DNA of 64,000 bases. Source: Cellulosimicrobium cellulans (lineage in GTDB: Bacteria; Actinomycetota; Actinomycetes; Actinomycetales; Cellulomonadaceae). A model generated the notes under the pieces. That model was not told where the DNA came from. It searched no databases and saw only the letters and a program-made list of their open reading frames with translations. The translations under genes and the position numbers were made by a program. Where the stretch lies: positions 620,001 to 684,000 of the forward strand of contig NZ_JAFBCN010000001.1 of assembly GCF_016907755.1 (NCBI RefSeq), read 5' to 3'. Below are positions 41,774 to 50,517 of this stretch, in pieces; the stretch's first letter is position 1; each line of letters opens with the position of its first letter.

Positions 41774-43003
41774 ATGCGCACGCCCCTGGACGTCCTCACG
41801 CTCGACGAGCTGCGCCGTCGGACGTCGGTGAAGTGGCGCGCGTTCGACCCCGACGTGCTGCCGCTGTTCGTCGCGGAGATGGACGTCGCGCCGTGCGAGG
41901 CCGTGGTCGACGCCGTGACCGCGGCCCTGCGCGCGGGCGACACCGGGTACGACGTCGGCACCGCCTACGGCGAGGCGTACGCGCGGTTCGCGGCGCGCCG
42001 GTGGGGCTGGTCGTTCGACGCGTCGACGTCGCGCACCCTGCCCGACGTGATGCTCGCGATCGTCGAGGTGCTGCGCGTCCTCACGGCCCCGGGCGACGCG
42101 GTCGTCGTGAACCCGCCGGTGTACCCGCCGTTCTACGGCTTCACGGCGAACGAGGGGCGGCGGGTCGTCGACGCCCCGCTCGGCCCGGACGGGCGGCTCG
42201 ACCTCGACGCGCTCGAGCTCGCGTTCGCCGACGCGACGGGCGTCGCCGCGAACGGGCGCGGCCCCGGGAGCGGGCGCCGCGCCGTCTGGCTCGTGTGCAA
42301 CCCGCAGAACCCCACCGGGACGGTGCACACCCCCGCCGAGCTCGAGGCCGGCCTCGCGCTCGCCGCCCGGTACGGGGTGCGCGTCGTCGCGGACGAGATC
42401 CACGCGCCGCTCACCCGACCGGGCCTCGACGGCCGCCCGGCGACGACCCACACCCCGCTCCTCGCCGTCCCGGGCTCCGAGCGTGCCCTGGCGATCGTCT
42501 CCGCGTCCAAGGCCTGGAACCTGCCGGGGATCAAGGCCGCGGCGGCCGTCGCCGGGCCTGACGCCGCCGCCGACCTGCGCCGGATCCCCGAGGAGGCGAG
42601 CCACGGCGTGCAGCACGTGTCGGTGCTCGCGCACGTCGCCGCGCTCGACCACGGGGAGGCGTGGCTCGACGCCGTCCTCGCGGGCGTCGAGCGCAACGCG
42701 TGGCTCCTCGCCGACCTCCTCGCGGCGCACCTGCCGGAGGTCGGCTACCGCCCCGGCGAGGCGACGTACCTCGCGTGGCTCGACTGTCGAGGGATCGCCG
42801 GCGGTCCGTCCTCCGACGGCGTCCCGGCGCCTGCGCACGACCCGCGCGCCTGGTTCCTCGACCGGGCGCGGGTCGCGCTGGAGGACGGGCGCCGGTTCGG
42901 CCCCGGCGGAGAGGGTCACGTTCGGCTCAACCTCGCGACCGGCGTCGACGTGCTCGCGGAGGCGGTCGAGCGCATGGGGGAGTCGGTGCGCGCGGCGGTC
43001 TGA
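41774..43003 (+). CDS. MalY/PatB-family pyridoxal phosphate enzyme (cystathionine beta-lyase type)
   Basis: 409 residues, fold type I aminotransferase family. SASKAWNLPGIKAAA holds the PLP lysine; NPPVYPPFYGF, NPQNPTGTVHT and VVADEIHAPLT are the MalY/PatB motifs, and FVAEMDVAPCEAV near the start is typical of C-S lyases. These enzymes cleave cystathionine or cysteine to ammonia, pyruvate and a thiol; in E. coli MalY also modulates the maltose activator. A GGGAGGAG site lies five bases before ATG 41774. It is followed by the DUF1905 gene with a 99-base gap. Confidence 0.87.
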   Translation: MRTPLDVLTLDELRRRTSVKWRAFDPDVLPLFVAEMDVAPCEAVVDAVTAALRAGDTGYDVGTAYGEAYARFAARRWGWSFDASTSRTLPDVMLAIVEVLRVLTAPGDAVVVNPPVYPPFYGFTANEGRRVVDAPLGPDGRLDLDALELAFADATGVAANGRGPGSGRRAVWLVCNPQNPTGTVHTPAELEAGLALAARYGVRVVADEIHAPLTRPGLDGRPATTHTPLLAVPGSERALAIVSASKAWNLPGIKAAAAVAGPDAAADLRRIPEEASHGVQHVSVLAHVAALDHGEAWLDAVLAGVERNAWLLADLLAAHLPEVGYRPGEATYLAWLDCRGIAGGPSSDGVPAPAHDPRAWFLDRARVALEDGRRFGPGGEGHVRLNLATGVDVLAEAVERMGESVRAAV

Positions 43004-43102
43004 GCGCGACGTGCCCGCCGCCGATACGCAAGCACCCGATGACTCCGCGCCGCCCGACCGGTCGGCACACCGACCGACGACCACCACCCTCCGGAGGCCC
43101 CC

Positions 43103-43393
43103 GTGCCGTTCGACCCCGTCCCTCTCGACCGCACGTTCACCGCGCCCGTCGGCGTCGACGTCAAGGGCGACACCTGGCCCTGCGTCGAGGTGCCGGAGGC
43201 CCGCGAGCTCTTCGGGACCCTGCGGTCGGTCCGGGTCGACGCGACCGTCGACGACGTGCCGCTGCGGAACGTCGGGCTGATGCCGACCGGTGCGGGCGGC
43301 CTGATGCTGTCGCTGAACGCGGCGGTGCGCAAGCGCCTGGGCAAGGACGTGGGCGACACCGTCACGGTGCACCTCGAACGACGGCTGAGCTGA
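43103..43393 (+). CDS. DUF1905 domain protein
   Basis: 96 residues with the DUF1905 pattern: WPCVEVPEARELFGTLRSVR, VRVDATVDDVPLRNVGLMP, LSLNAAVRKRLGKDVGD and TVTVHLERR at the end. The fold is a small beta-barrel of unknown function. GTG 43103 has CCGGAGG five bases upstream. It is probably the last gene of its transcript; the fucose locus promoter follows. Confidence 0.85.
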   Translation: MPFDPVPLDRTFTAPVGVDVKGDTWPCVEVPEARELFGTLRSVRVDATVDDVPLRNVGLMPTGAGGLMLSLNAAVRKRLGKDVGDTVTVHLERRLS

Positions 43394-43452
43394 GGACCCT
43401 GACAGTGATCTGATGACCGCACGATGGTTCGGGGCTGAGTTCCGGACATCGT

Positions 43453-43492
43453 TGCGCGAACGCCGAACGGGTACCTAAGATACATTCGATGA
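43453..43492 (+). promoter_or_regulatory. Putative promoter with fucose-regulon operator
   Basis: TTGCGC (43453-43458) and TAAGAT (43477-43482) are 18 bases apart. CATTCGATG (43484-43492), one base off the CATCNGATG palindrome seen before the other fucose units, starts right after the -10 and would cover the transcription start. The first fucose gene begins 41 bases later. Confidence 0.55.
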
Positions 43493-43532
43493 ATCTGGTC
43501 CACGGCGGTCCGTCAACGAGGAGGGAGGCCCC

Positions 43533-44492
43533 GTGCCCGGTCACGACGTCGTCGACGCCCACCACCACCTCTGGGTCCGGTCGCGGACCCCTCAGGACTG
43601 GATCGACCCGCTCACGATGGCGGCGATCGACCGCGACTTCGTCCCCGCGGACCTGCCCGCCGCCGTGCACGGGGTGAGCGCGGCCGTCGTCGTCCAGTCG
43701 GCGAGCCGGTGGGCCGAGTCCGCGGAGCTGCTCGCCACGTGCGCCTCGCCGCAGGGGCGCGTGGCCCGGTTGGCGGGCGCCGTCGTCTGGGCCGACCTCA
43801 CGGCCCCGGACCTGGCCGAGCGCCTCGACGCGCTGCGCGCGGGCCCCGGCGGTCGGTACCTCGTGGGTGTGCGCACCATGCTCCAGGCCGAGCCCGACCC
43901 CGCGTACCTCGACCGCGCCGACGTGCGCCGCGGCGTCGCCGCCGTGGGCGCCGCCGGGCTCGCGTTCGACCTCGTCCTGCGCGACCACCAGCTCCCCGCG
44001 GCGGCACGGCTCGCCGCCGCGCTCCCCGACGTCCCGTTCGTGCTCGACCACCTCGGCAAGCCGCGGCTGGACGCCGGTGGCGCGGCGGGGGCCGACGGGG
44101 ACCGGCTCGCCACCTGGTGCCACGACGTCGCGGCGCTCGCCAGCCGACCGAACGTCGCGGCGAAGCTGTCCGGCCTCGTCACCGAGGCCCGCTGGGACGC
44201 GTGGACCCCGACCGACCTGCGGCCCGCCGTCGACCACGCGCTCGACGTCTTCGGTCCCGCGCGCCTGATGTTCGGCTCCGACTGGCCCGTGTGCCTGCTC
44301 GCGAGCGACTACGGCCGGTGGCTGGAGACCGTGCGCGGGCTGCTCGCCGACCTCGCCCCCGGCGAGCGCGACGCGGTGTGGGGCACCACCGCGCGCCGCG
44401 TGTACGGGCTCCCGGCCGCCGCCACTGCCGGTGCCCCGGCCGACGCCCGACCACCAGCACGCACCCCAGACCGAGGAGAGGCTTCCCCGTGA
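43533..44492 (+). CDS. L-fucono-lactonase-type amidohydrolase
   Basis: 319 residues of the amidohydrolase-2 (COG3618) family: VVDAHHHLW with metal His pair, VGVRTMLQAEP, FVLDHLGKPRLD and LMFGSDWPVCL with the catalytic Asp. Members of this group hydrolyse sugar-acid lactones such as L-fucono-1,5-lactone or L-rhamnono-lactone. Here it would open the lactone made by the aldo-keto reductase, giving L-fuconate for the dehydratase. It heads the catabolic run and overlaps the SDR gene by four bases (GTGA). An Ala/Pro-rich tail of about 25 residues follows the fold. Confidence 0.87.
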   Translation: MPGHDVVDAHHHLWVRSRTPQDWIDPLTMAAIDRDFVPADLPAAVHGVSAAVVVQSASRWAESAELLATCASPQGRVARLAGAVVWADLTAPDLAERLDALRAGPGGRYLVGVRTMLQAEPDPAYLDRADVRRGVAAVGAAGLAFDLVLRDHQLPAAARLAAALPDVPFVLDHLGKPRLDAGGAAGADGDRLATWCHDVAALASRPNVAAKLSGLVTEARWDAWTPTDLRPAVDHALDVFGPARLMFGSDWPVCLLASDYGRWLETVRGLLADLAPGERDAVWGTTARRVYGLPAAATAGAPADARPPARTPDRGEASP

Positions 44493-45268
44493 CACCACCG
44501 ACCAGCCCGCCGCCCGAGCTCGACGGCGTGCGCGCCGTCGTCACCGGCGGCGCGTCCGGCATCGGCGCCGCGATCGTGACGGCGATGCTCGCCCGGGGCG
44601 CGCGCGTCACGTCGGTCGACCGCACGACCGACGGCGTGCCCGACGGTGCCCACGCCGAGGTCGCCGACGTCACCGACGACGCCGCCGTCCGCGCCGCCGT
44701 CGACGCCGCCGCCGCGGCGATGGGGGGCATCGACGTCGTCGTGAACAACGCCGGCATCGGCGCCCAGGGGACGGTCGCCGACAACGACGACGCCGAGTGG
44801 CTGCGCGTCCTCGACGTCAACGTGCTGGGGATCGTGCGCGTCACGCGCGCGGCGCTCCCGCACCTGCGGGCGTCGGACCGCGCCGCCGTCGTCAACACGT
44901 GCTCGATCGCCGCGTGGACGGGGCTCCCCGCCCGGGCGCTGTACTCCGCGTCCAAGGGCGCGGTCCAGGCCCTCACGCTCGCGATGGCCGCCGACCACGT
45001 GCGCGAGGGCATCCGCGTGAACTGCGTGAACCCCGGGACGGTCGACACCCCGTGGGTCGGGCGCCTGCTCGACGCCGCGGACGACCCGGCCGCCGAGCGC
45101 GCCGCGCTCGCGGCCCGCCAGCCCACGGGCCGGCTCGTCAGCCCCGAGGCGGTCGCGCACGCCGTCTGCTACCTCGCGAGCCCGCTCGCCGCGGCGACGA
45201 CGGGCGAGGCGCTCGCGGTCGACGGCGGCATGCACAACCTCCGGGTCCGCCCGCCCGCGGCGTCATGA
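44489..45268 (+). CDS. SDR oxidoreductase, likely 2-keto-3-deoxy-L-fuconate dehydrogenase
   Basis: 259 residues. Rossmann motif VVTGGASGIGAAI, the NNAGIG motif, the catalytic serine in CSIAAWTG and YSASKGA for the Tyr/Lys pair, ending with GEALAVDGGMHN. In non-phosphorylative fucose pathways an SDR oxidises 2-keto-3-deoxy-L-fuconate at C4 with NAD; the presence of a separate sugar dehydrogenase of the AKR type next door makes this the likely role. It could instead be the fucose dehydrogenase. GAGGAGAGG precedes GTG 44489. Its end overlaps the next start (ATGA). Confidence 0.87.
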   Translation: MTPPTSPPPELDGVRAVVTGGASGIGAAIVTAMLARGARVTSVDRTTDGVPDGAHAEVADVTDDAAVRAAVDAAAAAMGGIDVVVNNAGIGAQGTVADNDDAEWLRVLDVNVLGIVRVTRAALPHLRASDRAAVVNTCSIAAWTGLPARALYSASKGAVQALTLAMAADHVREGIRVNCVNPGTVDTPWVGRLLDAADDPAAERAALAARQPTGRLVSPEAVAHAVCYLASPLAAATTGEALAVDGGMHNLRVRPPAAS

Positions 45269-46308
45269 CAGGGGAGCAGGTCGGCACGACCGCGCCGGTG
45301 ACGAGCCTGTCCGCCCGACGGGTCCGCGACACCGCCGTGCGGCTGACGTCGCTCGGGTACGGCGCGGCGCAGGCAGGCAACCTCTACCGGCCCACCTCCG
45401 ACGCCGAGACGGCCGCCGCGGTCGACGCGGCGTGGGACCTGGGCGTGCGCTACTTCGACACCGCGCCGCACTACGGTCTCGGGCTCTCCGAACGGCGGCT
45501 CGGCGCCGCGCTGCGCGACCGCCCGCGAGCCGAGCGGGTCGTGTCCAGCAAGGTCGGGCGGCTCCTCGTCCCGTCGCCGGAGACGGCGCACCAGAAGGAC
45601 CCGGACCTGTTCGACGTGCCCGCCGACCAGCGCCGCGTGTGGGACTTCACGCGCGACGGCGTGCTCCGGTCGCTCGACGCGACCCTCGCGCGCACGGGCC
45701 TGGACCGGGTCGACGTCGTCTACCTCCACGACCCGGACGAGCACTGGGACGCGGCCTCCCGCGAGGCCGTCCCCGCGCTCGTCGAGCTGCGCGACCAGGG
45801 CGTCGTCGGGGCCGTCGGCGCCGGGATGAACCAGTCCGCGATGCTCGCGCGGTTCGTGCGCGAGACCGACGTCGACGTCGTCATGTGCGCCGGGCGGTTC
45901 ACGCTGCTCGAGCAGCCCGCGCTCGCCGACCTGCTGCCCGCCGCCCTGGAGCGGGACGTCGCCGTCGTCGTCGCGGGCGTCTACAACTCGGGCCTGCTCG
46001 CGCGCGACGTCCCGCCCGACGACGCCACGTACGACTACGCGCAGGCACCCGCCGCGCTGCTCGACCGCACCCGGCGGACCGCGGCCGTGTGCGCCGACCA
46101 CGGCGTCACGCTCCCCGAGGCAGCGCTCTCCTACGTCCGCCTCCACCCCGCCGTGGCGAGCACCGTCGTCGGGCTCCGGTCGCCCGACCAGGTGCGCCAG
46201 GCGTACGAGCGGCACACGGCCAGCGTCCCCGACGCGCTCTGGGACGCGCTCGTGCGCGCCGGGCTCCTGGCCGAGGGCGCCTCGCCCACGGCCTTTGCGC
46301 GTCCCTGA
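45265..46308 (+). CDS. Aldo-keto reductase, likely L-fucose dehydrogenase
   Basis: 347 residues. The AKR tetrad is visible: YFDTAPHYG (Asp, Tyr), VSSKVGRLL (Lys) and VVYLHDPDEH (His). FTRDGVLRSLDATLARTGLD and SYVRLHPAVASTVVGLRS are typical of the galactose/L-fucose dehydrogenase group (D-threo-aldose 1-dehydrogenase), which oxidises L-fucose to L-fuconolactone. It would be the first catabolic step after uptake. It overlaps the SDR gene (ATGA) and is followed by the FAH-type hydrolase after 24 bases. Confidence 0.88.
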   Translation: MTGEQVGTTAPVTSLSARRVRDTAVRLTSLGYGAAQAGNLYRPTSDAETAAAVDAAWDLGVRYFDTAPHYGLGLSERRLGAALRDRPRAERVVSSKVGRLLVPSPETAHQKDPDLFDVPADQRRVWDFTRDGVLRSLDATLARTGLDRVDVVYLHDPDEHWDAASREAVPALVELRDQGVVGAVGAGMNQSAMLARFVRETDVDVVMCAGRFTLLEQPALADLLPAALERDVAVVVAGVYNSGLLARDVPPDDATYDYAQAPAALLDRTRRTAAVCADHGVTLPEAALSYVRLHPAVASTVVGLRSPDQVRQAYERHTASVPDALWDALVRAGLLAEGASPTAFARP

Positions 46309-46332
46309 CCCCTCCCCGAGAAAGAGGACCTG

Positions 46333-47235
46333 ATGCACCTGCTCCGCCTGGGGCCCCTCGGCCACGAGATCCCCGCCGTCGCCGAGGCCGGCGCCACCTA
46401 CGACCTGCGCTCCCTGACCGCCGACGTCGACGGCGCGTTCCTCGCCGCCGACGGCGTCGCGCGCGTGCGCGACGCGCTCGCCGCGGGGACGCTGCCCGTC
46501 CTCCAGGATCCGGAGCGGCTGCGCCGCGGGGCGCCGGTGGCCCGGCCCGCGGCCGTGATCTGCATCGGGCAGAACTACGCCGCGCACGCCGCGGAGTCGG
46601 GCGCGGAGCCGCCGTCGACCCCGATCGTGTTCCTCAAGCACCCGAACACGGTCGTCGGTCCGGACGACACGCTGCCCGTCCCGCCGGGTGCCGAGAGGCT
46701 CGACTGGGAGGTCGAGCTGGGGGTCGTGATCGGCCGGGCGGCGAGCTACCTCGCGTCGCCCGAGGAGGCGCTCGCGCACGTCGCCGGGTACACCGCCGTC
46801 GACGACGTGAGCGAGCGCGCCTGGCAGCTCGACGAGTCGCTCGGCCAGTGGTCCAAGGGCAAGTGCGGGCCGGGGTTCGCGCCCACGGGCCCGGCGCTCG
46901 TGCCCGCCGACGAGCTCGACGCCGGGGACCTGCGGCTGCGCTCGTGGGTCAACGGCGAGCCGCGCCAGGACTCCACGACGGCGGACATGATCTTCGACGT
47001 CGCGTACCTCGTGTGGCACCTGTCGCAGTACATGACCCTCGAGCCCGGAGACCTGATCTGCACGGGGACGCCGCAGGGCGTCGCGCTCTCGGGCCGGTTC
47101 CCGTACCTGCGCGACGGCGACGTCGTGGAGGTCGAGATCGCCGGTGTCGGACGGCAGCGGCACGTGGTCGCGGACGCCGTCGTGCCGGCCGCTCCGGCGG
47201 TGGGGACGCTCGACCGCGCCCCGGTCGCGCGGTGA
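46333..47235 (+). CDS. FAH-family hydrolase, likely 2,4-diketo-3-deoxy-L-fuconate hydrolase
   Basis: 300 residues of the fumarylacetoacetate hydrolase family. CIGQNYAAHAAE, IVFLKHPNTVVGP, LDWEVELGVVIGR with the metal-binding glutamates, YTAVDDVSERAWQ and GDLICTGTPQGVAL match the C-C bond hydrolases. In this locus it would split the diketo acid to pyruvate and lactate, ending the pathway. GAGAAAGAGGA lies five to ten bases before ATG 46333. Confidence 0.9.
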   Translation: MHLLRLGPLGHEIPAVAEAGATYDLRSLTADVDGAFLAADGVARVRDALAAGTLPVLQDPERLRRGAPVARPAAVICIGQNYAAHAAESGAEPPSTPIVFLKHPNTVVGPDDTLPVPPGAERLDWEVELGVVIGRAASYLASPEEALAHVAGYTAVDDVSERAWQLDESLGQWSKGKCGPGFAPTGPALVPADELDAGDLRLRSWVNGEPRQDSTTADMIFDVAYLVWHLSQYMTLEPGDLICTGTPQGVALSGRFPYLRDGDVVEVEIAGVGRQRHVVADAVVPAAPAVGTLDRAPVAR

Positions 47236-47242
47236 CGGACCC

Positions 47243-47695
47243 GTGCTGCGCTACCCGCTGCTGCACCCGGGCCAGATCGGCGCGCTCGCGGGCGCGGGGC
47301 ACGGCTCCCGCGTCCTGCTCGCGGACGCCAACTACCCGCACTCGACGGGCGTGCGTCCGGGGGCGCACCGCGTCCACCTGAACCTGCGGCCCGGGCTGGT
47401 GACGGTCGACCAGGTGCTCGAGGTCCTGCTCGACGCGGTCCCTGTCGAGTCCGCGGCCGTGATGGTCCCGTCGGGGGCCGAGGGCGACGTGCTGGCGCGC
47501 GGCGCGGACGTCCCCGCGCACGCGGGGTACCGCGCCGCGCTGGCCGCGGCGGCGCCGTCGGCCGCCTGGCAGGGGCTCGACCGGTTCGCGTTCTACGACG
47601 CCGCGCGGGGTGACGACGTCGCGCTCCTCGTCGCGACCGGGGACGAGCGGGCGTACGCGAACCTCATGCTCACGGTGGGCGTGCGGCAGGGCTGA
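47243..47695 (+). CDS. fucU: L-fucose mutarotase (RbsD/FucU family)
   Basis: 150 residues. LLHPGQIGALAGAGHGSRVL has the active-site His region, followed by ADANYPHSTGV and LNLRPGLVTVDQVLEVLL, and the end YANLMLTVGVRQG, as in FucU/RbsD decameric sugar mutarotases. It speeds exchange between alpha- and beta-fucose, feeding the dehydrogenase with the right anomer. GTG 47243 follows the hydrolase stop by seven bases; an overlapping GTG at 47232 is out of frame. Confidence 0.88.
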   Translation: MLRYPLLHPGQIGALAGAGHGSRVLLADANYPHSTGVRPGAHRVHLNLRPGLVTVDQVLEVLLDAVPVESAAVMVPSGAEGDVLARGADVPAHAGYRAALAAAAPSAAWQGLDRFAFYDAARGDDVALLVATGDERAYANLMLTVGVRQG

Positions 47696-47708
47696 CCGCT
47701 GCGCGATG

Positions 47709-47813
47709 GTTCGATGAATCATCCGATGTTGAGCACGTTTTGTGCGGATCGGTCCCGGGAACGCCCGCCACAATCCGCGAATCCTGCTCCAGACTCTTGA
47801 AATGCATCGGATG
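47709..47813. promoter_or_regulatory. Three candidate fucose-regulon operator sites before the importer
   Basis: CATCCGATG at 47720-47728 and CATCGGATG at 47805-47813 are exact CATCNGATG palindromes. GGTTCGATGAAT just before the first resembles the site before the lactonase gene. The sites are 85 bases apart (about eight helical turns), so a regulator could bind both on one face. A clear sigma-70 pair was not found between them. Confidence 0.65.
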
Positions 47814-47860
47814 TCTGCGGTAGAACTGACCTCGGTCACATCCAAGCAAAGGGGCTTCAC

Positions 47861-49438
47861 GTGAGCACGGACCCGACTCCCACGGCACGTGCGGGCGACC
47901 CGCCCGCGACGGCAGGGACCCCGCTCCTGCGCGTCGCGGGCATCACCAAGGCGTTCCCCGGGGTCACGGCGCTCGACGACGTCCGCCTCGACCTGCGGCA
48001 CGGCGAGGTGCTCGCCCTCGTCGGCGAGAACGGCGCCGGCAAGTCGACGCTCATGAAGCTGCTCTCCGGCATCCACCAGCCCGACGCCGGGACCATGGAG
48101 CTCGACGGCGAGCCGCTCGACGTGCGCTCCCCGCGCCAGGCGAACGAGCGCGGGATCAGCATCATCCACCAGGAGTTCCACCTCATGCCCGACCTCTCGG
48201 TCGCGCAGAACATCTTCGCCGGGCGCGAGCCCCGGCGCGCCGGGCTCATCGACGACCGCGCGCTCGTCCGCCGGGCCACCGAGCTCTTCCGTCGCCTCGA
48301 GATCCCGCTCGACCCCCGCCAGCCCGTCGCGCAGCTCAGCGTCGCCGGGCAGCAGATGGTCGAGATCGCCAAGGCGCTGTCGTTCGACGCGAAGGTCCTC
48401 ATCATGGACGAGCCGACCGCCGCCCTGAACGACGTCGAGGTGCGCACGCTCTTCCGGCTCATCCGCGGGTTCGTGACCCCGAGCACCGGCGTCATCTACA
48501 TCTCGCACCGCATGGACGAGATCAAGGAGATCTCGGACCGGATCACCGTCCTGAGGGACGGCCGCTACATCGACACGCTCGACACGCCCGGGACCGACGT
48601 CCGGGACGTGATCGCGCGCATGGTGGGGCGCGAGATCCGGACCGACGTGCGGCCCGCGCCCGCCCCCGAGGGCCGCCCCGTGGTCCTGTCCGTCCGGGGG
48701 CTCAGCACCAGGAAGCTGCTCAAGGACGTCTCCTTCGACCTCCACGAGGGGGAGATCCTCGGCTTCGCCGGGCTCATGGGCGCGGGCCGCACGGAGGTCG
48801 CGCGGGCGCTCGTCGGCGCGGACCGCAGCACGGGCCACGTCGAGGTCCGGGGCCGCGCGATCCACGTGCGCAACCCCGCCGACGCCGTGCGCCAGGGCAT
48901 CGGCTACCTGTCCGAGGACCGCAAGCGGTACGGGCTGCTTCTCGACCAGGACGTCACCGCGAACGTCATGCTCTCCTCGCTCGACCGCGAGACCCGTGCC
49001 GGCTTCGTCCGCGACGGGGACGCACGTCGCGTCGCGACCGACATGGTCCGCCGGCTCGCGATCAAGACGCCGTCGGTGCGCCAGCGCACCAAGAACCTCT
49101 CGGGCGGCAACCAGCAGAAGGTCGTGCTCGCCAAGTGGCTCGTGCGCGACTGCGACGTGCTGATCGTCGACGAGCCGACGCGCGGCATCGACGTCGGCGC
49201 CAAGGAGGAGATCTACGAGCTCCTGCGCGCGCTCGCCGACCAGGGCAAGTCGATCGTCATGATCTCGTCCGAGCTGCCGGAGGTCCTGCGCCTGTCCGAG
49301 CGGATCGTCGTCATGTGCGAGGGCCGGGTCACCGGCGTCCTCGACAACGCCGACGCCACGCAGCACAACGTCATGGAGCTCGCGACGCAGTTCGGCGGCG
49401 CCGAGCACCTCCTCGCCACGACCGGAGACGCCCGATGA
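47861..49438 (+). CDS. Sugar ABC transporter ATPase (RbsA-like, two nucleotide-binding domains)
   Basis: 525 residues. The first domain has Walker A GENGAGKSTL, a Q-loop at IIHQEFHLMP, QLSVAGQQMVEIAKAL as signature and MDEPTAAL. The second has a degenerate Walker A (GLMGAGRTEVARAL), NLSGGNQQKVVLAKWL and VDEPTRGIDVGAK, as in ribose/galactose-type CUT2 importers. It powers the permease encoded next (ATGA overlap). The ribosome site AAAGGGG precedes GTG 47861. L-fucose as cargo is inferred from the surrounding genes. Confidence 0.93.
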   Translation: MSTDPTPTARAGDPPATAGTPLLRVAGITKAFPGVTALDDVRLDLRHGEVLALVGENGAGKSTLMKLLSGIHQPDAGTMELDGEPLDVRSPRQANERGISIIHQEFHLMPDLSVAQNIFAGREPRRAGLIDDRALVRRATELFRRLEIPLDPRQPVAQLSVAGQQMVEIAKALSFDAKVLIMDEPTAALNDVEVRTLFRLIRGFVTPSTGVIYISHRMDEIKEISDRITVLRDGRYIDTLDTPGTDVRDVIARMVGREIRTDVRPAPAPEGRPVVLSVRGLSTRKLLKDVSFDLHEGEILGFAGLMGAGRTEVARALVGADRSTGHVEVRGRAIHVRNPADAVRQGIGYLSEDRKRYGLLLDQDVTANVMLSSLDRETRAGFVRDGDARRVATDMVRRLAIKTPSVRQRTKNLSGGNQQKVVLAKWLVRDCDVLIVDEPTRGIDVGAKEEIYELLRALADQGKSIVMISSELPEVLRLSERIVVMCEGRVTGVLDNADATQHNVMELATQFGGAEHLLATTGDAR

Positions 49439-50439
49439 CCTCGACCACCACCGTCACCGACGCCCTGCCCGACGCCGTCGTGGCGTCGCGCGGCCCGCGC
49501 TACCGCCAGCAGCTCCAGCAGATCCTCGCGTTCGCCGGGCTCGTGGTGATCTTCGCCTTCTTCTCGATCGCGAGCCCCTACTTCCTGGACTGGGCGAACA
49601 TCAAGGGCATCCTGCTCGCCACCGCCGTCACGGGGATCATGGCCCTCGGCGCGACGTTCGTCATCGCGACCGGCGGGATCGACCTGTCCGTCGGGACGGG
49701 CATGACGCTCTGCGCGGTCATGACCGGCGTGTTCCTCACCAACCTGGGCCTGCCGCTCGTGGTCGGCGTGCTCGGCGGCATCGCGGCCGGCGCGCTCCTC
49801 GGGCTCGTCAACGGCCTCAACGTGTCGTTCCTCGGCATCCCGCCGTTCATCGCGACGCTCGCGACGATGATGGTCGCGCAGGGCCTGTCGCTCGTCATCT
49901 CGGGCACCAAGCCGATCTACTTCTCCGACGTCGCGGGCTTCGGCCAGATCGCGCTCGGCGAGCTGATCCCCGGCCTGCCGAACGCCGTCCTCATCTTCTT
50001 CGCCGCCGCCGCCGTCGCGGGGGTCCTCCTCAGCAAGTCGCTCATCGGCCGGTACGCCCTGTCGATCGGCTCCAACGAGGAGGCGACCGCGATCTCCGGC
50101 ATCGACGTCCGGCGCTGGAAGGTCGTCGTCTACACCGTGGCCGGCGTCTTCACCGGGCTCGCGGGCGTCGTCATGGCGTCCCGGCTCAACTCCGCCCAGC
50201 CCGGCCTCGGGCTCGGGTACGAGCTCGAGGCGATCGCTGCCGTCGTCATCGGCGGCACGTCCCTGCGCGGCGGCAAGGCGACGATCCTCGGCACCGTGAT
50301 CGGCGCGCTCATCATGGCCACGCTCACCAACGGCCTGCGGATCATGTCCATCCCGCAGGAGTGGCAGAAGGTCGCCGTCGGCGTCGTCATCCTCCTCGCC
50401 GTCTACACCGACATCCTCCGGCGCGGGAAGGACGCCTGA
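49435..50439 (+). CDS. Sugar ABC transporter permease (RbsC-like)
   Basis: 334 residues with about ten transmembrane helices. ATGGIDLSVGTGM and YSIGSNEE-like ALSIGSNEEATAISGIDVRR match the RbsC/BPD_transp_2 family, and LGYELEAIAAVVIGGTSLRG is highly typical. One permease gene serves as a homodimer in CUT2 systems. It is coupled to the ATPase gene by ATGA overlap; the binding protein gene follows after 78 bases. Confidence 0.92.
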   Translation: MTSTTTVTDALPDAVVASRGPRYRQQLQQILAFAGLVVIFAFFSIASPYFLDWANIKGILLATAVTGIMALGATFVIATGGIDLSVGTGMTLCAVMTGVFLTNLGLPLVVGVLGGIAAGALLGLVNGLNVSFLGIPPFIATLATMMVAQGLSLVISGTKPIYFSDVAGFGQIALGELIPGLPNAVLIFFAAAAVAGVLLSKSLIGRYALSIGSNEEATAISGIDVRRWKVVVYTVAGVFTGLAGVVMASRLNSAQPGLGLGYELEAIAAVVIGGTSLRGGKATILGTVIGALIMATLTNGLRIMSIPQEWQKVAVGVVILLAVYTDILRRGKDA

Positions 50440-50517
50440 CCCCCGCGCTCCCACCCCGCAGCACCGCCACCTCCCTCGTCTCCCCTGACGACGACGTCAT
50501 CCCCGAAGGAGCACCTC